Shown: in pieces, positions 34,358 through 43,764 of the stretch
How the letters are laid out: every line of letters begins with the position of its first letter
Position numbering within the stretch: the first letter of the stretch is position 1
NCBI GenBank assembly: GCA_903865435.1
Contig: CAIPJS010000076.1
Coordinates: forward strand, 1 to 64,000
DNA length: 64,000 nucleotides
Source: an uncultured Bacteroidota bacterium
GTDB lineage: Bacteria > Bacteroidota > Bacteroidia > Chitinophagales > Chitinophagaceae
Direction of reading: 5' to 3'
Position numbers and translations under genes: made by a program
Notes under the pieces: generated by a model
The model's input: only the letters and a program-made list of their open reading frames with translations
Told to the model about the DNA's origin: nothing
Database searches by the model: none

Positions 34358-36793
34358 TTATTTAATACCAAATATTTTAACTTTTAAATTTCTCATTTGC
34401 AGGTTGATGGGGCGAACATTGGAGAAGAAGGACAAATCAAATACCAGACTTTTTGATTTGTTATAATCTTTTATGGTAAACAAATCACTTGTAGAAGCTT
34501 GATTCCATTGCTTTTCAATAAAATCATTCTTTGTCATTTGTACAATATTGTGATTGGTCCAAAATAAGAAATTCCTTTTTTTATTTATTGTATCAATCAT
34601 TGATAATCTAAAGGAAGGTTGATCTTCTAATCCAGGAGAAAGAAAATTGATCTCGGCGGACACTTCTACTGAAATGAATTTATTATTTTTTGATATAGGT
34701 AATTCTGGGATAATAGTGCTATCGGAGAGTTTTGTGATGATATTTTGAATTTTTGGATTAAAATAATCAAGTAGTAATTCCCTTTTTTCATTAACTTCTA
34801 AATTTTGATTGGGGTACAATGCATTTTTTTTGCAAACCCAGTCGTTAATAAGTTTAAAATTATTTAATAATTTGAGCATATGACTTTTTACAGAATCATT
34901 ATCCACCTTAATTTCAAGCAAGTCTGGAGTAAGCTTATACAACTGAGTTCCTGATAAATAGTAATCTTTATAAATATAGTCTGTAATTTCTCTACTCCAT
35001 TCCATAAATGGCATAGATTGATTGTTTCTGAATGCAACTGCCGTATCCATGACATCTGCCATCCAAGGCACTTCGCTGGGTCTATTTTTTAAATGTGGGT
35101 AATTGTTTAAAATTAAGTTGCTGAGGGTGGGCGCTATGTTATTATGAGAATTCACTGAATAAAACTTCTTGGGTGCTTTTAACATAGGGGAATATACAAT
35201 CAATGGTACGTGATAATCGTCGATTCCACCTGTAGATGGAAAAGAACCTATATGATGATCTCCCGTTATAATAAAAATAGTGTTTTTGTATTCTGATTTT
35301 TTGGCGAATTTTTCAAAAAAGTTTTTAATGCAATCATCAGCAAACATATAAGTGACCAAAACCTGCTTTGTTTCTTTTAAAATATTTTTTACTTTAGATG
35401 AATCTGGTATGGAGCTTATTTTTTTATCAAACAATTTACCATACTCTTTTTGCTGATCAAATAGATAGGGCATATGCGTTGTGCCTGTATGGTAAATATT
35501 TAAATAAGGAGTTTTAGGAATCGAATCCATTACTTCAAAACTCCTATTAAATAAGGCATCATCTGGATACCCCATGGTCCATCCTTCTTCACCAACGCCC
35601 ATCATTTTATATTTAGAACTGTATTTGGTTAAAATCATATCCGTCCCTTGTAAACGCATATAGCCTCCCATATTGTCAAAGTCGGGATTAAATCCAATTA
35701 GAAATTTTGTATGATACCCGTTGGCGCGTAAAATTTTTATTAAAGACAAATGATTAGGCAGTACATTAATGACAGAAAATCCGCGGTTTCCATAGGGAAC
35801 CGAGCCTGTAAGTGCTGGTTGTGCTGCAAAGGTGCCAGGTGCGGTACTTAAGAAATTATTCCATACCAAACTCTTACTAGAAAGTTGATCTAAGAAAGGC
35901 GTAAAGCTCCCTGCATAGGCTTTGTCTCCACTAAAATCGCGAGACAAACCTTCTACTACCAATAAAACGATATTGGGCGGATTGTCTTTATCCAGATTAA
36001 AAAAACTGCCTAAAACATCTGAATGATTGTTTTTATGCAGTAAGGGATAATTGGGATTGGTAAAATCAAAGGGTTGATTTTTTTGATAAAATTGAACCTC
36101 GTTCATCAATTCTTGCTTACTCAATCTGGTTGCATCAAAATTATTTTTATCATGTATAAAATGATAAATGTCTGTAATCCAAAAATTGAATTTATTAGAA
36201 ACTAAATAATAAGTTCTTTTTTCACTAAATCTATTTTCGGAAGGATTGGAATAATTTATAAACACTACACTCAAAAGTGCTGTGATGATCCATCCATTTT
36301 TAAATTTATTACCAATGACTATTTTTTTATTAAATTGAATTAATAAATAAAAATAAAGTGTAATAAAAAAAATAAAAGGAACAAATAAAGTAAAACTACT
36401 TGTCATCATTTGCTTGGTCGTAATCCAAGATTCTTGAATACTTCTTGTTAGTATCTCATGATCAAAAGGGGCATTTCTTTCAGAAAAAACCAAGATCAAT
36501 CCAATATAGGTAATAATAAAAAGTACATTCAATAAATGTGCAAGGAATTTATTAATTCTAAAATTAAATAGGGAGATTATAAAAAGCGGTATGCCAATAA
36601 GAACACTATATATTAAGCAAATCCAAATATCATAAATACAGCCGCTCATTTCATATAAATAGGATTTTCTATTAAATGATTTAGATGCAATCAATACATA
36701 TTCGTATCCTCTTAATAAACAAAAGGCGATGATTAAAGCTAAAACAGCTTTAATGTAAAAATTCAAAAATAAATCCCACTTTTTTAAAATCAT
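34358..36793 (-). CDS. LtaS-type phosphoglycerol transferase / sulfatase-superfamily membrane protein
   Basis: The 811-residue protein has five N-terminal membrane helices (about 10-185), then a periplasmic alkaline-phosphatase-fold domain (270-590) and a C-terminal extension (about 600-811) with a beta-rich end. Metal-binding and catalytic positions match the LtaS pattern: Glu281 (VVEGLSR), Thr321 (APGTFAAQPALTGS) and Asp512-His513 (TGDHHIG). LtaS proteins move phosphoglycerol from phosphatidylglycerol; Gram-negative relatives modify glycans or membrane lipids. Thr rather than Cys/Ser as nucleophile argues against a true sulfatase. The neighbouring HGSNAT-like genes also act on envelope sugars, which may be meaningful. 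The C-terminal domain of about 200 residues is unfamiliar. Confidence 0.83.
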   Translation of the reverse strand: MILKKWDLFLNFYIKAVLALIIAFCLLRGYEYVLIASKSFNRKSYLYEMSGCIYDIWICLIYSVLIGIPLFIISLFNFRINKFLAHLLNVLFIITYIGLILVFSERNAPFDHEILTRSIQESWITTKQMMTSSFTLFVPFIFFITLYFYLLIQFNKKIVIGNKFKNGWIITALLSVVFINYSNPSENRFSEKRTYYLVSNKFNFWITDIYHFIHDKNNFDATRLSKQELMNEVQFYQKNQPFDFTNPNYPLLHKNNHSDVLGSFFNLDKDNPPNIVLLVVEGLSRDFSGDKAYAGSFTPFLDQLSSKSLVWNNFLSTAPGTFAAQPALTGSVPYGNRGFSVINVLPNHLSLIKILRANGYHTKFLIGFNPDFDNMGGYMRLQGTDMILTKYSSKYKMMGVGEEGWTMGYPDDALFNRSFEVMDSIPKTPYLNIYHTGTTHMPYLFDQQKEYGKLFDKKISSIPDSSKVKNILKETKQVLVTYMFADDCIKNFFEKFAKKSEYKNTIFIITGDHHIGSFPSTGGIDDYHVPLIVYSPMLKAPKKFYSVNSHNNIAPTLSNLILNNYPHLKNRPSEVPWMADVMDTAVAFRNNQSMPFMEWSREITDYIYKDYYLSGTQLYKLTPDLLEIKVDNDSVKSHMLKLLNNFKLINDWVCKKNALYPNQNLEVNEKRELLLDYFNPKIQNIITKLSDSTIIPELPISKNNKFISVEVSAEINFLSPGLEDQPSFRLSMIDTINKKRNFLFWTNHNIVQMTKNDFIEKQWNQASTSDLFTIKDYNKSKSLVFDLSFFSNVRPINLQMRNLKVKIFGIK

Positions 36794-37002
36794 TCAATTT
36801 TGGGGCAATAAGGTAAAAGGTTCCTATTAGAAATTTAAAAGGTTAATGCCATTGACAAAGATACAATATTGTAAAGTTTAAAAATTCACTTTATTCCAAT
36901 ACCATTTATCATTTTAAAAACAATATTTATTATAAATTCCCTACATTCATATTGGCTTTAAGCTCTTTGGTTTGAAGTTATAAAATTATCAAATTTAACT
37001 GG

Positions 37003-39486
37003 ATGCGCTATTTTTTTCAATATCTTTTGTTGGTTTTATTTTTAACTTTGACAATGGTATCTTTTTCACAATCAATTGTCGAAAACACTGATAGTTTAGC
37101 TGGTAGATTTATAAGTCATTTAAGATCTAAAACCAATGAACAATTATTGGTACACACCAATAAAAGATTATACATTACAGGAGAAGAGATATGGATGAAA
37201 GCCTGGATCGTAAATTCATTGTCTCATAAGTATTATTCCCATAGTAAAACATTGTATATTGATTTAGTCAATGAAAAAGATAGTGCAGTTGCTAAGCTGC
37301 TCCTTAATATTCCAAGCGAAAGAACCGAAGCAAATATTAAATTATCAGATTCATTGAAAGAAGGTTATTATTGGCTAAGGGCGTATACTGCGCATATGCA
37401 AAAACGAGATACCAATTCTATTTCTGTTACGCCATTATACATTGTCAATAAGAAATCGCCTATTGCATTTAATGAAATTGCTTTAAATAAAAAGTCAATA
37501 ACTAGTACAAATAATACAGCTCCTTCATTAAGTATATATCCTGAAGGAGGGGAATTGATATCTGGTATTAATTCAGTAGTTGCCATAAAAGCGACAAATA
37601 ATGAAGGCAAACCAGTTATGCTCGAAGGATACATTAATGACAATATTGATACTTCTGCTATCACTTGGTTTAAGACAGATAGTTCAACTGGATTGGACAA
37701 AGTGGTCTTTTTTGTTGCTAAAAACAAAAACTATACGGCCAATGTGAAGTGGGAAAATCAAATAATCAAATTTCCTTTGCCTTTAGTGAATCACTTTGCG
37801 AGTCAAATTGCTATTAAAGAACAAAATGCCTCAAGCATTAAATTGGTTATCTCGCAAGGAGATTCCTTATATAAAAAAGGGAAGTATTCTTATTTATTAG
37901 GTATAAGCAGAGACAGTCTATGTTTTGCTAGTGTTGGCAATGACATGTTCGAAGTGTCTATTTCTAAATCCAATTTCCCTGCAGGCATCTCAAAGTTTTT
38001 ATTATTCAATGAAAATCAGGAAGTGGTTAGTGAAAGAACAGTATACATTGACAAACCCAAAGAAGACTATTTTATAACTACTGATAAACAAAATTACAAA
38101 GCAAGAGAAAAAGTAACCCTCAGCATCAATAATGGAGATTCTTTGTTACATCCAAGTTTTACTGCACTTTCGGTCGCAGTAACCGATGATAATTTAATAA
38201 AGGAACTTTCCTATTTAGATAAGGAAGAAAGCTTGCCTTTCACATTTTATGAATCAAAGCCAAGCATAGATGATCTTGAAATGCTTACTGCACCATTAAT
38301 GTTCAAAGGGAAAAGTTTTAATAAAGAATCATCGTTACGTGCTCAATTGGCTAAAGAAATAGAAGTGTCCTCTGATACTATTTTTTCAAATATCAATGGC
38401 CGAATTTTAAATAAGAAAAATATGCCTGTTTCCAATAGAATAGTTACGCTTTATACCAACAAGCGTTTCTATCTTTTTGATACAGACACCACTAAAACCA
38501 ATGGACAATTTAAATTTACGGTACCTCCTTATCTAGACAGTATCCCTTTTATTATTCAAGTGGCCAATTTAAAAGGGGATAAAGTAAATGATAAAATTAT
38601 AATAGATGTGACATCGCCCTTTCCAAGTTTTTCAACACCAATTTCTTTAAAAAAGAAACTCGTTCTGCAAAGAACAGATCTGGAAAATTATTTTAATAAT
38701 ACAAAAAATTTTCAAGACGTTTATATGGGTAGTGGTAAAGAGTGGCTAAAATCTGTCATTGTCAAATCTGGTATTAAAGCAAATAGCTACAATGTAAGTA
38801 AAAGAGTAAGTAATTTTTCTACCATCATGACTGGAGAAGCGCTTCAGAAAATGAACCCCAATGATGCAAGTACAGGGTTGTTAATGATACCTGGTTTGCA
38901 TTTAAGATCGGGTTATTTAACATTAGGAGGTGTTACTTCTTGGACAGTATCTGAAAAAGATGAGCCCTTGCTTATAGTAGATGGAGTGATGATGGCAGGT
39001 GGAAATAGTCAACAAGCAGATACGGATGCGATCAATCTATATTTTACATCTAGCCCTTTAATGCGCGCATTGCAAACCATTTCACCCGATATTATTGATT
39101 TTATTGAAGTTCTAAAAGGACCAGAAGCTGCTTATTATGGATCTAGGGCTATGAATGGTGTCATTTTAGTAAATACGCAAAGAAAATCAAATTTTAGTTC
39201 ACATTATGAAAACTACGGGGTATTGCAATATTACCCCGCATCTTATCATTTAGCACCTTTGTACAGCATGCCCGATTACGAAAATTTAGAAGTTAAAAAC
39301 GGGAGCTTTAAAGACAATAGGGCTACACTTTATTGGAATGGACATTTGTATAGTAATGCTAAAGGAAATGCAAAGATTGAATTTTATACTGGAGACATTA
39401 ACACTACGTATACCATCACAGTTACCGGTATCACCAATGGTGGCAATATCATTTATAAAAAAAGCAGCTTTAAAAGAAGCTTATAA
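37003..39486 (+). CDS. Exported MG2-like / CarboxypepD / TonB-plug protein without a barrel
   Basis: The 827-residue protein has a signal peptide (ending TMVSFSQ). The N-terminal region resembles alpha-2-macroglobulin MG2 (LLVHTNKRLYITGEEIWMKAWIV, SERTEANIKLSDSLKEGYYWLRAYT), followed by further beta-sandwich repeats. A CarboxypepD-like segment is near 460-540 (INGRILNKKNMPVSNRIVTLYTN). A TonB-receptor plug region is near 620-730 (GEALQKMNPNDASTGLLMIPGL, DEPLLIVDGVMM, IDFIEVLKGPEAAYYGSRAMNGVILVNTQ). Only about 110 residues follow, far too few for a 22-strand barrel. This domain order is recurrent in Bacteroidota but its role is unknown; it might be a surface-exposed or SusC-associated protein. 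Its promoter lies in the 209-bp divergent gap with the LtaS-like gene. Confidence 0.78.
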   Translation: MRYFFQYLLLVLFLTLTMVSFSQSIVENTDSLAGRFISHLRSKTNEQLLVHTNKRLYITGEEIWMKAWIVNSLSHKYYSHSKTLYIDLVNEKDSAVAKLLLNIPSERTEANIKLSDSLKEGYYWLRAYTAHMQKRDTNSISVTPLYIVNKKSPIAFNEIALNKKSITSTNNTAPSLSIYPEGGELISGINSVVAIKATNNEGKPVMLEGYINDNIDTSAITWFKTDSSTGLDKVVFFVAKNKNYTANVKWENQIIKFPLPLVNHFASQIAIKEQNASSIKLVISQGDSLYKKGKYSYLLGISRDSLCFASVGNDMFEVSISKSNFPAGISKFLLFNENQEVVSERTVYIDKPKEDYFITTDKQNYKAREKVTLSINNGDSLLHPSFTALSVAVTDDNLIKELSYLDKEESLPFTFYESKPSIDDLEMLTAPLMFKGKSFNKESSLRAQLAKEIEVSSDTIFSNINGRILNKKNMPVSNRIVTLYTNKRFYLFDTDTTKTNGQFKFTVPPYLDSIPFIIQVANLKGDKVNDKIIIDVTSPFPSFSTPISLKKKLVLQRTDLENYFNNTKNFQDVYMGSGKEWLKSVIVKSGIKANSYNVSKRVSNFSTIMTGEALQKMNPNDASTGLLMIPGLHLRSGYLTLGGVTSWTVSEKDEPLLIVDGVMMAGGNSQQADTDAINLYFTSSPLMRALQTISPDIIDFIEVLKGPEAAYYGSRAMNGVILVNTQRKSNFSSHYENYGVLQYYPASYHLAPLYSMPDYENLEVKNGSFKDNRATLYWNGHLYSNAKGNAKIEFYTGDINTTYTITVTGITNGGNIIYKKSSFKRSL

Positions 39487-39490
39487 AGTT

Positions 39491-40954
39491 TTATAATTTA
39501 TTGATCATATGCCCCAATATATCCTTAAATGAAAAACCTTCTGTTAATTTTTCTTTATTCAATTTTTTATTTTCTACTAAGGCCCATAAAATAAATTCTT
39601 TCATAAAGTAGGCATCTTCCTTTGTAGTATCAGGAGCATACTTTTTCAACAGGGCATCTAGTGGTTTTACCTCGTCTAAAATTTTCTTATATTGTTTTTC
39701 ATCAAAATCTTCATACAATTCAAAGCCGCCTTCTGCTATAAACCAATCAAGTAAATCTGAATAAGCGTTTCTTTCATTTTGCTTTTCTAGTTTACTAATT
39801 TTTGGAAATTGAAATTTAAACAAAGTGCTTATGGCCTTTTCTATTAAAAGATTAGCAATTACTTCAGCACCTTCTTGCTCTCCTTCGTATACAAGTTCTA
39901 CTTTTCCGGTAATGGCTGGAATAATGCCCATGAAATCGGATAAGCGCACTGCCGTTTTAGTTAAACCATTTTTTAAAGCCCTTCTTTCTGCTGTGCTAAT
40001 TAAGTTTTCCATTGCGGAAATAGTCATTCTTGCACTTACACCACTTTTGGCATCAATGTATTCACTGGCTCTTGCTTCAAAACTAATTTGCTCTATAATG
40101 TCTTTAGCTAGACTAGGAACATAAACGAGTTCAGATTGTACCGCATTTATTTTTGCCTCCTGTTCGGTAATTTTTTTAGCCACCGCAATGTTTTTTGGGT
40201 AATGCGTTAAAATTTGTGAGCCTATTCTATCTTTCAAAGGAGTAACAATACTGCCTCTATTGGTATAATCCTCAGGGTTGGCAGTGAAAATAAATTGAAT
40301 GTCTAAATTCATTCTCAATTTAAAACCTCTAATTTGAATATCGCCTTCTTGTAGAATGTTAAATAAGGCTACTTGTATTCTGGCTTGTAAATCGGGAAGC
40401 TCATTAATCACAAATATGCTTCTATTGGCTCTTGGAATCATACCAAAATGTATGACACGCTCATCGGCATAGGATAATTTTAAATTGGCTGCCTTAATAG
40501 GGTCCACATCTCCAATAATGTCTGCTATAGTAACATCTGGGGTAGCTAATTTTTCAAAAAACCTTTCGTTGCGGTGCAGCCATTCAATAGGAGTGGCATC
40601 GCCTTTCTCTGCAATTAAATCCTTGGCGTATCTTGATATAGGTGCTAATGGGTCGTCGTTAATTTCAGAGCCAGCCACAAAAGGCATGTACTCGTCTAAT
40701 AATTGAATCATTAAGCGCGCTAATTTTGTTTTTGCCTGACCTCTCAAGCCTAATAAATTAATATTGTGCTTAGATAAAATGGCTCTTTCAATTTCTGGAA
40801 TAACAGTTTCTTCAAAACCATGAATGCCTTCAAATGCAGGAACACCTTCCTTAATTTTAAAAATTAAATTATCTCTTAATTCGTCTTTAATGCTTTTACT
40901 TTGGTAACCTTGTTTTTTCAAGTCACCTAAAGTTTTTATTTTTTCAATTTTCAT
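39491..40954 (-). CDS. MoxR/magnesium-chelatase-like AAA+ ATPase
   Basis: The 487-residue protein has Walker A in GLRGQAKT (69-76). The Walker B-type strand IFVINELPDLQARIQVALFNILQEGDIQIRG has Asn in place of the usual Asp before the catalytic Glu. A sensor-1-like segment is FIFTANPEDYTNRGSIVTPLKDRIGSQI. The DLQARIQVALFNILQEG pattern is characteristic of the MoxR/ChlI-type helical AAA clade. Such ATPases act as chaperones that activate enzymes together with a VWA-domain partner, and the partner is encoded 19 bp upstream in the same operon. It is longer than most MoxR proteins (about 330), with a C-terminal helical extension of about 150 residues. The client protein is unknown. Confidence 0.88.
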   Translation of the reverse strand: MKIEKIKTLGDLKKQGYQSKSIKDELRDNLIFKIKEGVPAFEGIHGFEETVIPEIERAILSKHNINLLGLRGQAKTKLARLMIQLLDEYMPFVAGSEINDDPLAPISRYAKDLIAEKGDATPIEWLHRNERFFEKLATPDVTIADIIGDVDPIKAANLKLSYADERVIHFGMIPRANRSIFVINELPDLQARIQVALFNILQEGDIQIRGFKLRMNLDIQFIFTANPEDYTNRGSIVTPLKDRIGSQILTHYPKNIAVAKKITEQEAKINAVQSELVYVPSLAKDIIEQISFEARASEYIDAKSGVSARMTISAMENLISTAERRALKNGLTKTAVRLSDFMGIIPAITGKVELVYEGEQEGAEVIANLLIEKAISTLFKFQFPKISKLEKQNERNAYSDLLDWFIAEGGFELYEDFDEKQYKKILDEVKPLDALLKKYAPDTTKEDAYFMKEFILWALVENKKLNKEKLTEGFSFKDILGHMINKL

Positions 40955-40973
40955 ATAAATGTGTTTGTACTAA

Positions 40974-42080
40974 TTATTTAAGTTTCTTTTTTCTATTGGT
41001 TTCATAATCTTGAAATATCATCTCTCCTAAACCTTTCAAGCCTGTATAAAAAGCTTTGCCCTGATTGGCTTCGGTAAACTCATTCACAAATCTTTGTAAA
41101 TAGGGGTCCTGTGCAATCATGAAGGTGGTAATAGGAATATGTAATTTTCTAGCCATCTTCGCTTGGCTATAACATTTATCTACTATGTATTGGTCAAGTC
41201 CATTGCTATTCATATAATAATTACCATCTGGCTCTTTAACACAACTTGGCTTGCCATCGGTAATCATGAATATTTGCTTATTCGTATTTCTCTTTCTTCT
41301 TAAAATATCCATCGCTAGCTGCAAACCCGCTACCGTGTTGGTATGATAGGGTCCTACTTTTAAATAAGGTAGTTCCTGAATGCTAATGGTCCAGGCATCG
41401 TCTCCAAATACAAGAATATCTATAGTGTCTTTTGGATAACGAGTAGTAATTAATTCAGCTAATGCCATCGCTACTTTTTTAGCAGGTGTGATTCTATCTT
41501 CTCCATATAAAATCATACTATGACTTATATCAATCATCAATACCGTGCTCATTTGTGATTTTTGTTCGGTCTGTTCTACTACTAAATCGTTTTCTGTTAA
41601 ATTAAATGCATCAATGCCATGATTAATTTGTGCATTTTTAATACTCTCTGTTAAAGAAATATTTTCAATATTGTCGCCAAAATTAAATTCTTTGAATTCG
41701 CCATTTTTTTCATCGCCCTGTCCTAGGGTTTTTGTTTTATGATTACCCTTGCCCGCGTTTTGTAAATCCCCGAAAATATTATTTAGGGCAGTTTGTCGAA
41801 TAGCCCTTTCTGTTTTAGCAGTTATTTTTGTTTCCCCATCTCCACCCCCATCTTTAATCTCTTGTTTGATATAGCCTTTCTTTTTTAGGTCTTCTATAAA
41901 ATCATCAATGGTATATTTTTCGTCTGTTAATTTGTATTCTACATCTAACTCGCGCATCCAACTAATGGCTTCGTCAAAATCGCCAGAAGTATGCACAATC
42001 AATTCTTTGAATATTTCAAATAATTTATCAAAGGGCGATTGATCTGGGGCTTCGTATGTTTTAAACTGAAATCCTTTCAT
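40974..42080 (-). CDS. VWA-domain protein, partner of the AAA+ ATPase
   Basis: The 368-residue protein has an N-terminal helical part (about 1-110), a Gly/Lys/Asn-rich linker (110-135), and a C-terminal von Willebrand A domain. The MIDAS motif is intact: DISHS (Asp184, Ser186, Ser188), with Thr/Asp sites in KQIFMITDGKPS. It has no signal peptide, so it is cytoplasmic, as is usual for MoxR-associated VWA proteins. It is the first gene of a two-gene operon with the ATPase 19 bp downstream. Together they are expected to form a MoxR-VWA chaperone module for metal insertion or complex remodelling (family knowledge); no obvious target is nearby. Confidence 0.87.
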   Translation of the reverse strand: MKGFQFKTYEAPDQSPFDKLFEIFKELIVHTSGDFDEAISWMRELDVEYKLTDEKYTIDDFIEDLKKKGYIKQEIKDGGGDGETKITAKTERAIRQTALNNIFGDLQNAGKGNHKTKTLGQGDEKNGEFKEFNFGDNIENISLTESIKNAQINHGIDAFNLTENDLVVEQTEQKSQMSTVLMIDISHSMILYGEDRITPAKKVAMALAELITTRYPKDTIDILVFGDDAWTISIQELPYLKVGPYHTNTVAGLQLAMDILRRKRNTNKQIFMITDGKPSCVKEPDGNYYMNSNGLDQYIVDKCYSQAKMARKLHIPITTFMIAQDPYLQRFVNEFTEANQGKAFYTGLKGLGEMIFQDYETNRKKKLK

Positions 42081-42260
42081 TGTTGTATCTGTGTTACCTA
42101 ATGCCTAGCTATTGAACGAATTAGGAGGGAGTAAATTTACTTGTAAAAACTCATTTTTTAGCAATTTGTTTAAGGCCAAGATAGGCTAGGAGGCTGGATT
42201 TAAAAACAAACCAATTCGATTGACCAAGAACCCTTATTTTTGAAGCCTAAAATACAAATT

Positions 42261-42485
42261 ATGTCTACAAAAATTACGATCAACAATAACGGGTCATTGA
42301 AAATAGAAGGCGATTTCACTATTGAAGATCGTAGTGGTAATACTTACGATTTAGCAGGAAGAGAAGTCATTGGACTATGTCGTTGCGGCTTAAGCAAAAA
42401 CAAACCTTTTTGTGATGGTGCACATAATGGCAACTTCACACACGAGGCTACTGCTTTTGCACTTCCTCCTAAAAAAACGGTTTAA
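42261..42485 (+). CDS. CDGSH-type iron-sulfur protein
   Basis: The 74-residue protein has the complete [2Fe-2S] CDGSH motif: Cys40, Cys42, Cys51 and His55 in [16 protein letters not shown]. The start is ATG 42261; an in-frame TTG at 42240 would add seven residues without purpose. MitoNEET-like proteins carry redox- and pH-sensitive clusters, and bacterial single-domain members are thought to act in iron-sulfur or redox handling. It is monocistronic, divergent from the VWA/AAA+ operon and closed by a terminator at 42498. Confidence 0.93.
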   Translation: MSTKITINNNGSLKIEGDFTIEDRSGNTYDLAGREVIGLCRCGLSKNKPFCDGAHNGNFTHEATAFALPPKKTV

Positions 42486-42497
42486 TATTCAATTTTG

Positions 42498-42543
42498 AAA
42501 GAGTACTTTAATCCCTTAAAAAAATTGATTAAAGTACTCTTTT
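42498..42543. terminator. Rho-independent terminator between CDGSH gene and alcohol dehydrogenase
   Basis: A 13-bp stem, GAGTACTTTAATC (42501-42513) with GATTAAAGTACTC (42527-42539), is flanked by A and T runs. It sits between convergent genes and may serve both. Confidence 0.85.
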
Positions 42544-42594
42544 AGTGTAAGCCATTACAGTAAAAGAGTTAAAATAGTTAACCAACATAGGTGA

Positions 42595-43644
42595 TTAACT
42601 TTTCAAACTTGCTAAGTCAATTACAAAACGGTATTTCACATCTCCCTTTAACATTCTAGTATACGCTTCGTTGATACCTTGCATAGGAATTATTTCAATG
42701 TCTGAAACAATATTGTGCTCGGCACAATAATCAAGCATCTCTTGAGTTTCTTGCATTCCACCTATACAAGAACCAATCACACTTCTTCTGTTGGTTACTA
42801 AAGAGAATGGTTGCACTTTTGGTGATTCTATCGGAAGACCTACTACCATTAATTTTCCGTTGGTAGCCAATAAATTCAAGTAAGAAGTATAATCGTGATT
42901 CGCTGATATAGCATCTAAGATCACATCAAAATAACTATTGTATTTTTTCATGGCGTCTGCATCGGTGCTAATTAAAAAATGAGTAGCACCTAATTTTTTT
43001 GCATCTGCTTCTTTAGATGGAGAGGTACTAATTACGGTTACTTCTGCTCCAAAAGAAACAGCAAATTTCACCCCCATATGGCCTAGTCCACCCAATCCAA
43101 CGATAGCTACTTTCATACCTTTTTTAACGCCTGCAAAAACTAAAGGAGAATAAGTGGTAATACCTGCGCATAATAATGGAGCCACTGCAGCTAAATCTAA
43201 TTTAGGAGAAACATGCAAAGTATATCTTTGGTCCACTACAATTTGTGTAGAATAGCCACCCATTGTAATACCAGATCCGTTTCTTTCTTTTGCATTGTAA
43301 GTACCTGTCATGCCTTCAGCACAATATTGTTCTAAACTTTCTTGACAATTTTTACAAGTTCTGCAACTATCTACCATTACACCCACACCGGCTAAGTCGC
43401 CTACTTTGAATTTGCTTACACTACTACCTACAGCAGTTACCTTACCTACAATCTCATGGCCAGGCACCATTGGATACACAGATCCGCCCCATTCGTTTTG
43501 GGCTTGGTGCAAATCGCTATGGCAAACGCCACAATATAAAATTTCTACTTGTACATCGTTTTCTCCAATGTTTCTTCTGTCAAAGGAATAAGCTTCTAAA
43601 GCAGTGGTAGCACTTAATGCTGCGTATGATTGGGTATTGGGCAT
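42595..43644 (-). CDS. Zinc-dependent alcohol dehydrogenase, cinnamyl-alcohol/YahK type
   Basis: The 349-residue medium-chain dehydrogenase has catalytic zinc ligands Cys41 (CGVCHSD) and His63 (PGHE). Structural zinc cysteines are 94, 97, 100 and 108 (CRTCKNCQESLEQYC). The Rossmann motif VGLGGLGHMG binds NAD(P). The opening SYAALSATTALEAYSFDRRNIG and the CHSDLHQAQNEW segment mark the YahK/CAD branch, which reduces aldehydes with NADPH. It is a single gene with its own 120-bp upstream gap shared with the divergent DUF2461 gene. It is normal in length and fully intact. A broad-specificity aldehyde reductase is the likely role. Confidence 0.93.
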   Translation of the reverse strand: MPNTQSYAALSATTALEAYSFDRRNIGENDVQVEILYCGVCHSDLHQAQNEWGGSVYPMVPGHEIVGKVTAVGSSVSKFKVGDLAGVGVMVDSCRTCKNCQESLEQYCAEGMTGTYNAKERNGSGITMGGYSTQIVVDQRYTLHVSPKLDLAAVAPLLCAGITTYSPLVFAGVKKGMKVAIVGLGGLGHMGVKFAVSFGAEVTVISTSPSKEADAKKLGATHFLISTDADAMKKYNSYFDVILDAISANHDYTSYLNLLATNGKLMVVGLPIESPKVQPFSLVTNRRSVIGSCIGGMQETQEMLDYCAEHNIVSDIEIIPMQGINEAYTRMLKGDVKYRFVIDLASLKS

Positions 43645-43764
43645 GATTTTTAATTTTGAGTGCTAAAGGTAAGAATGTATTAATTGACAACCACAGTATT
43701 TTTTTATTTTTATCTAAAAATCTTATATTAAATTTAGCCAACTTTATACTTCAATGAATATCAT

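Noticed and set aside
36862..36873. TACAATATTGTA palindrome in the divergent gap before the MG2-plug gene
   Set aside because: Twelve AT-rich bases form such palindromes often by chance; no second copy or spacing supports it.
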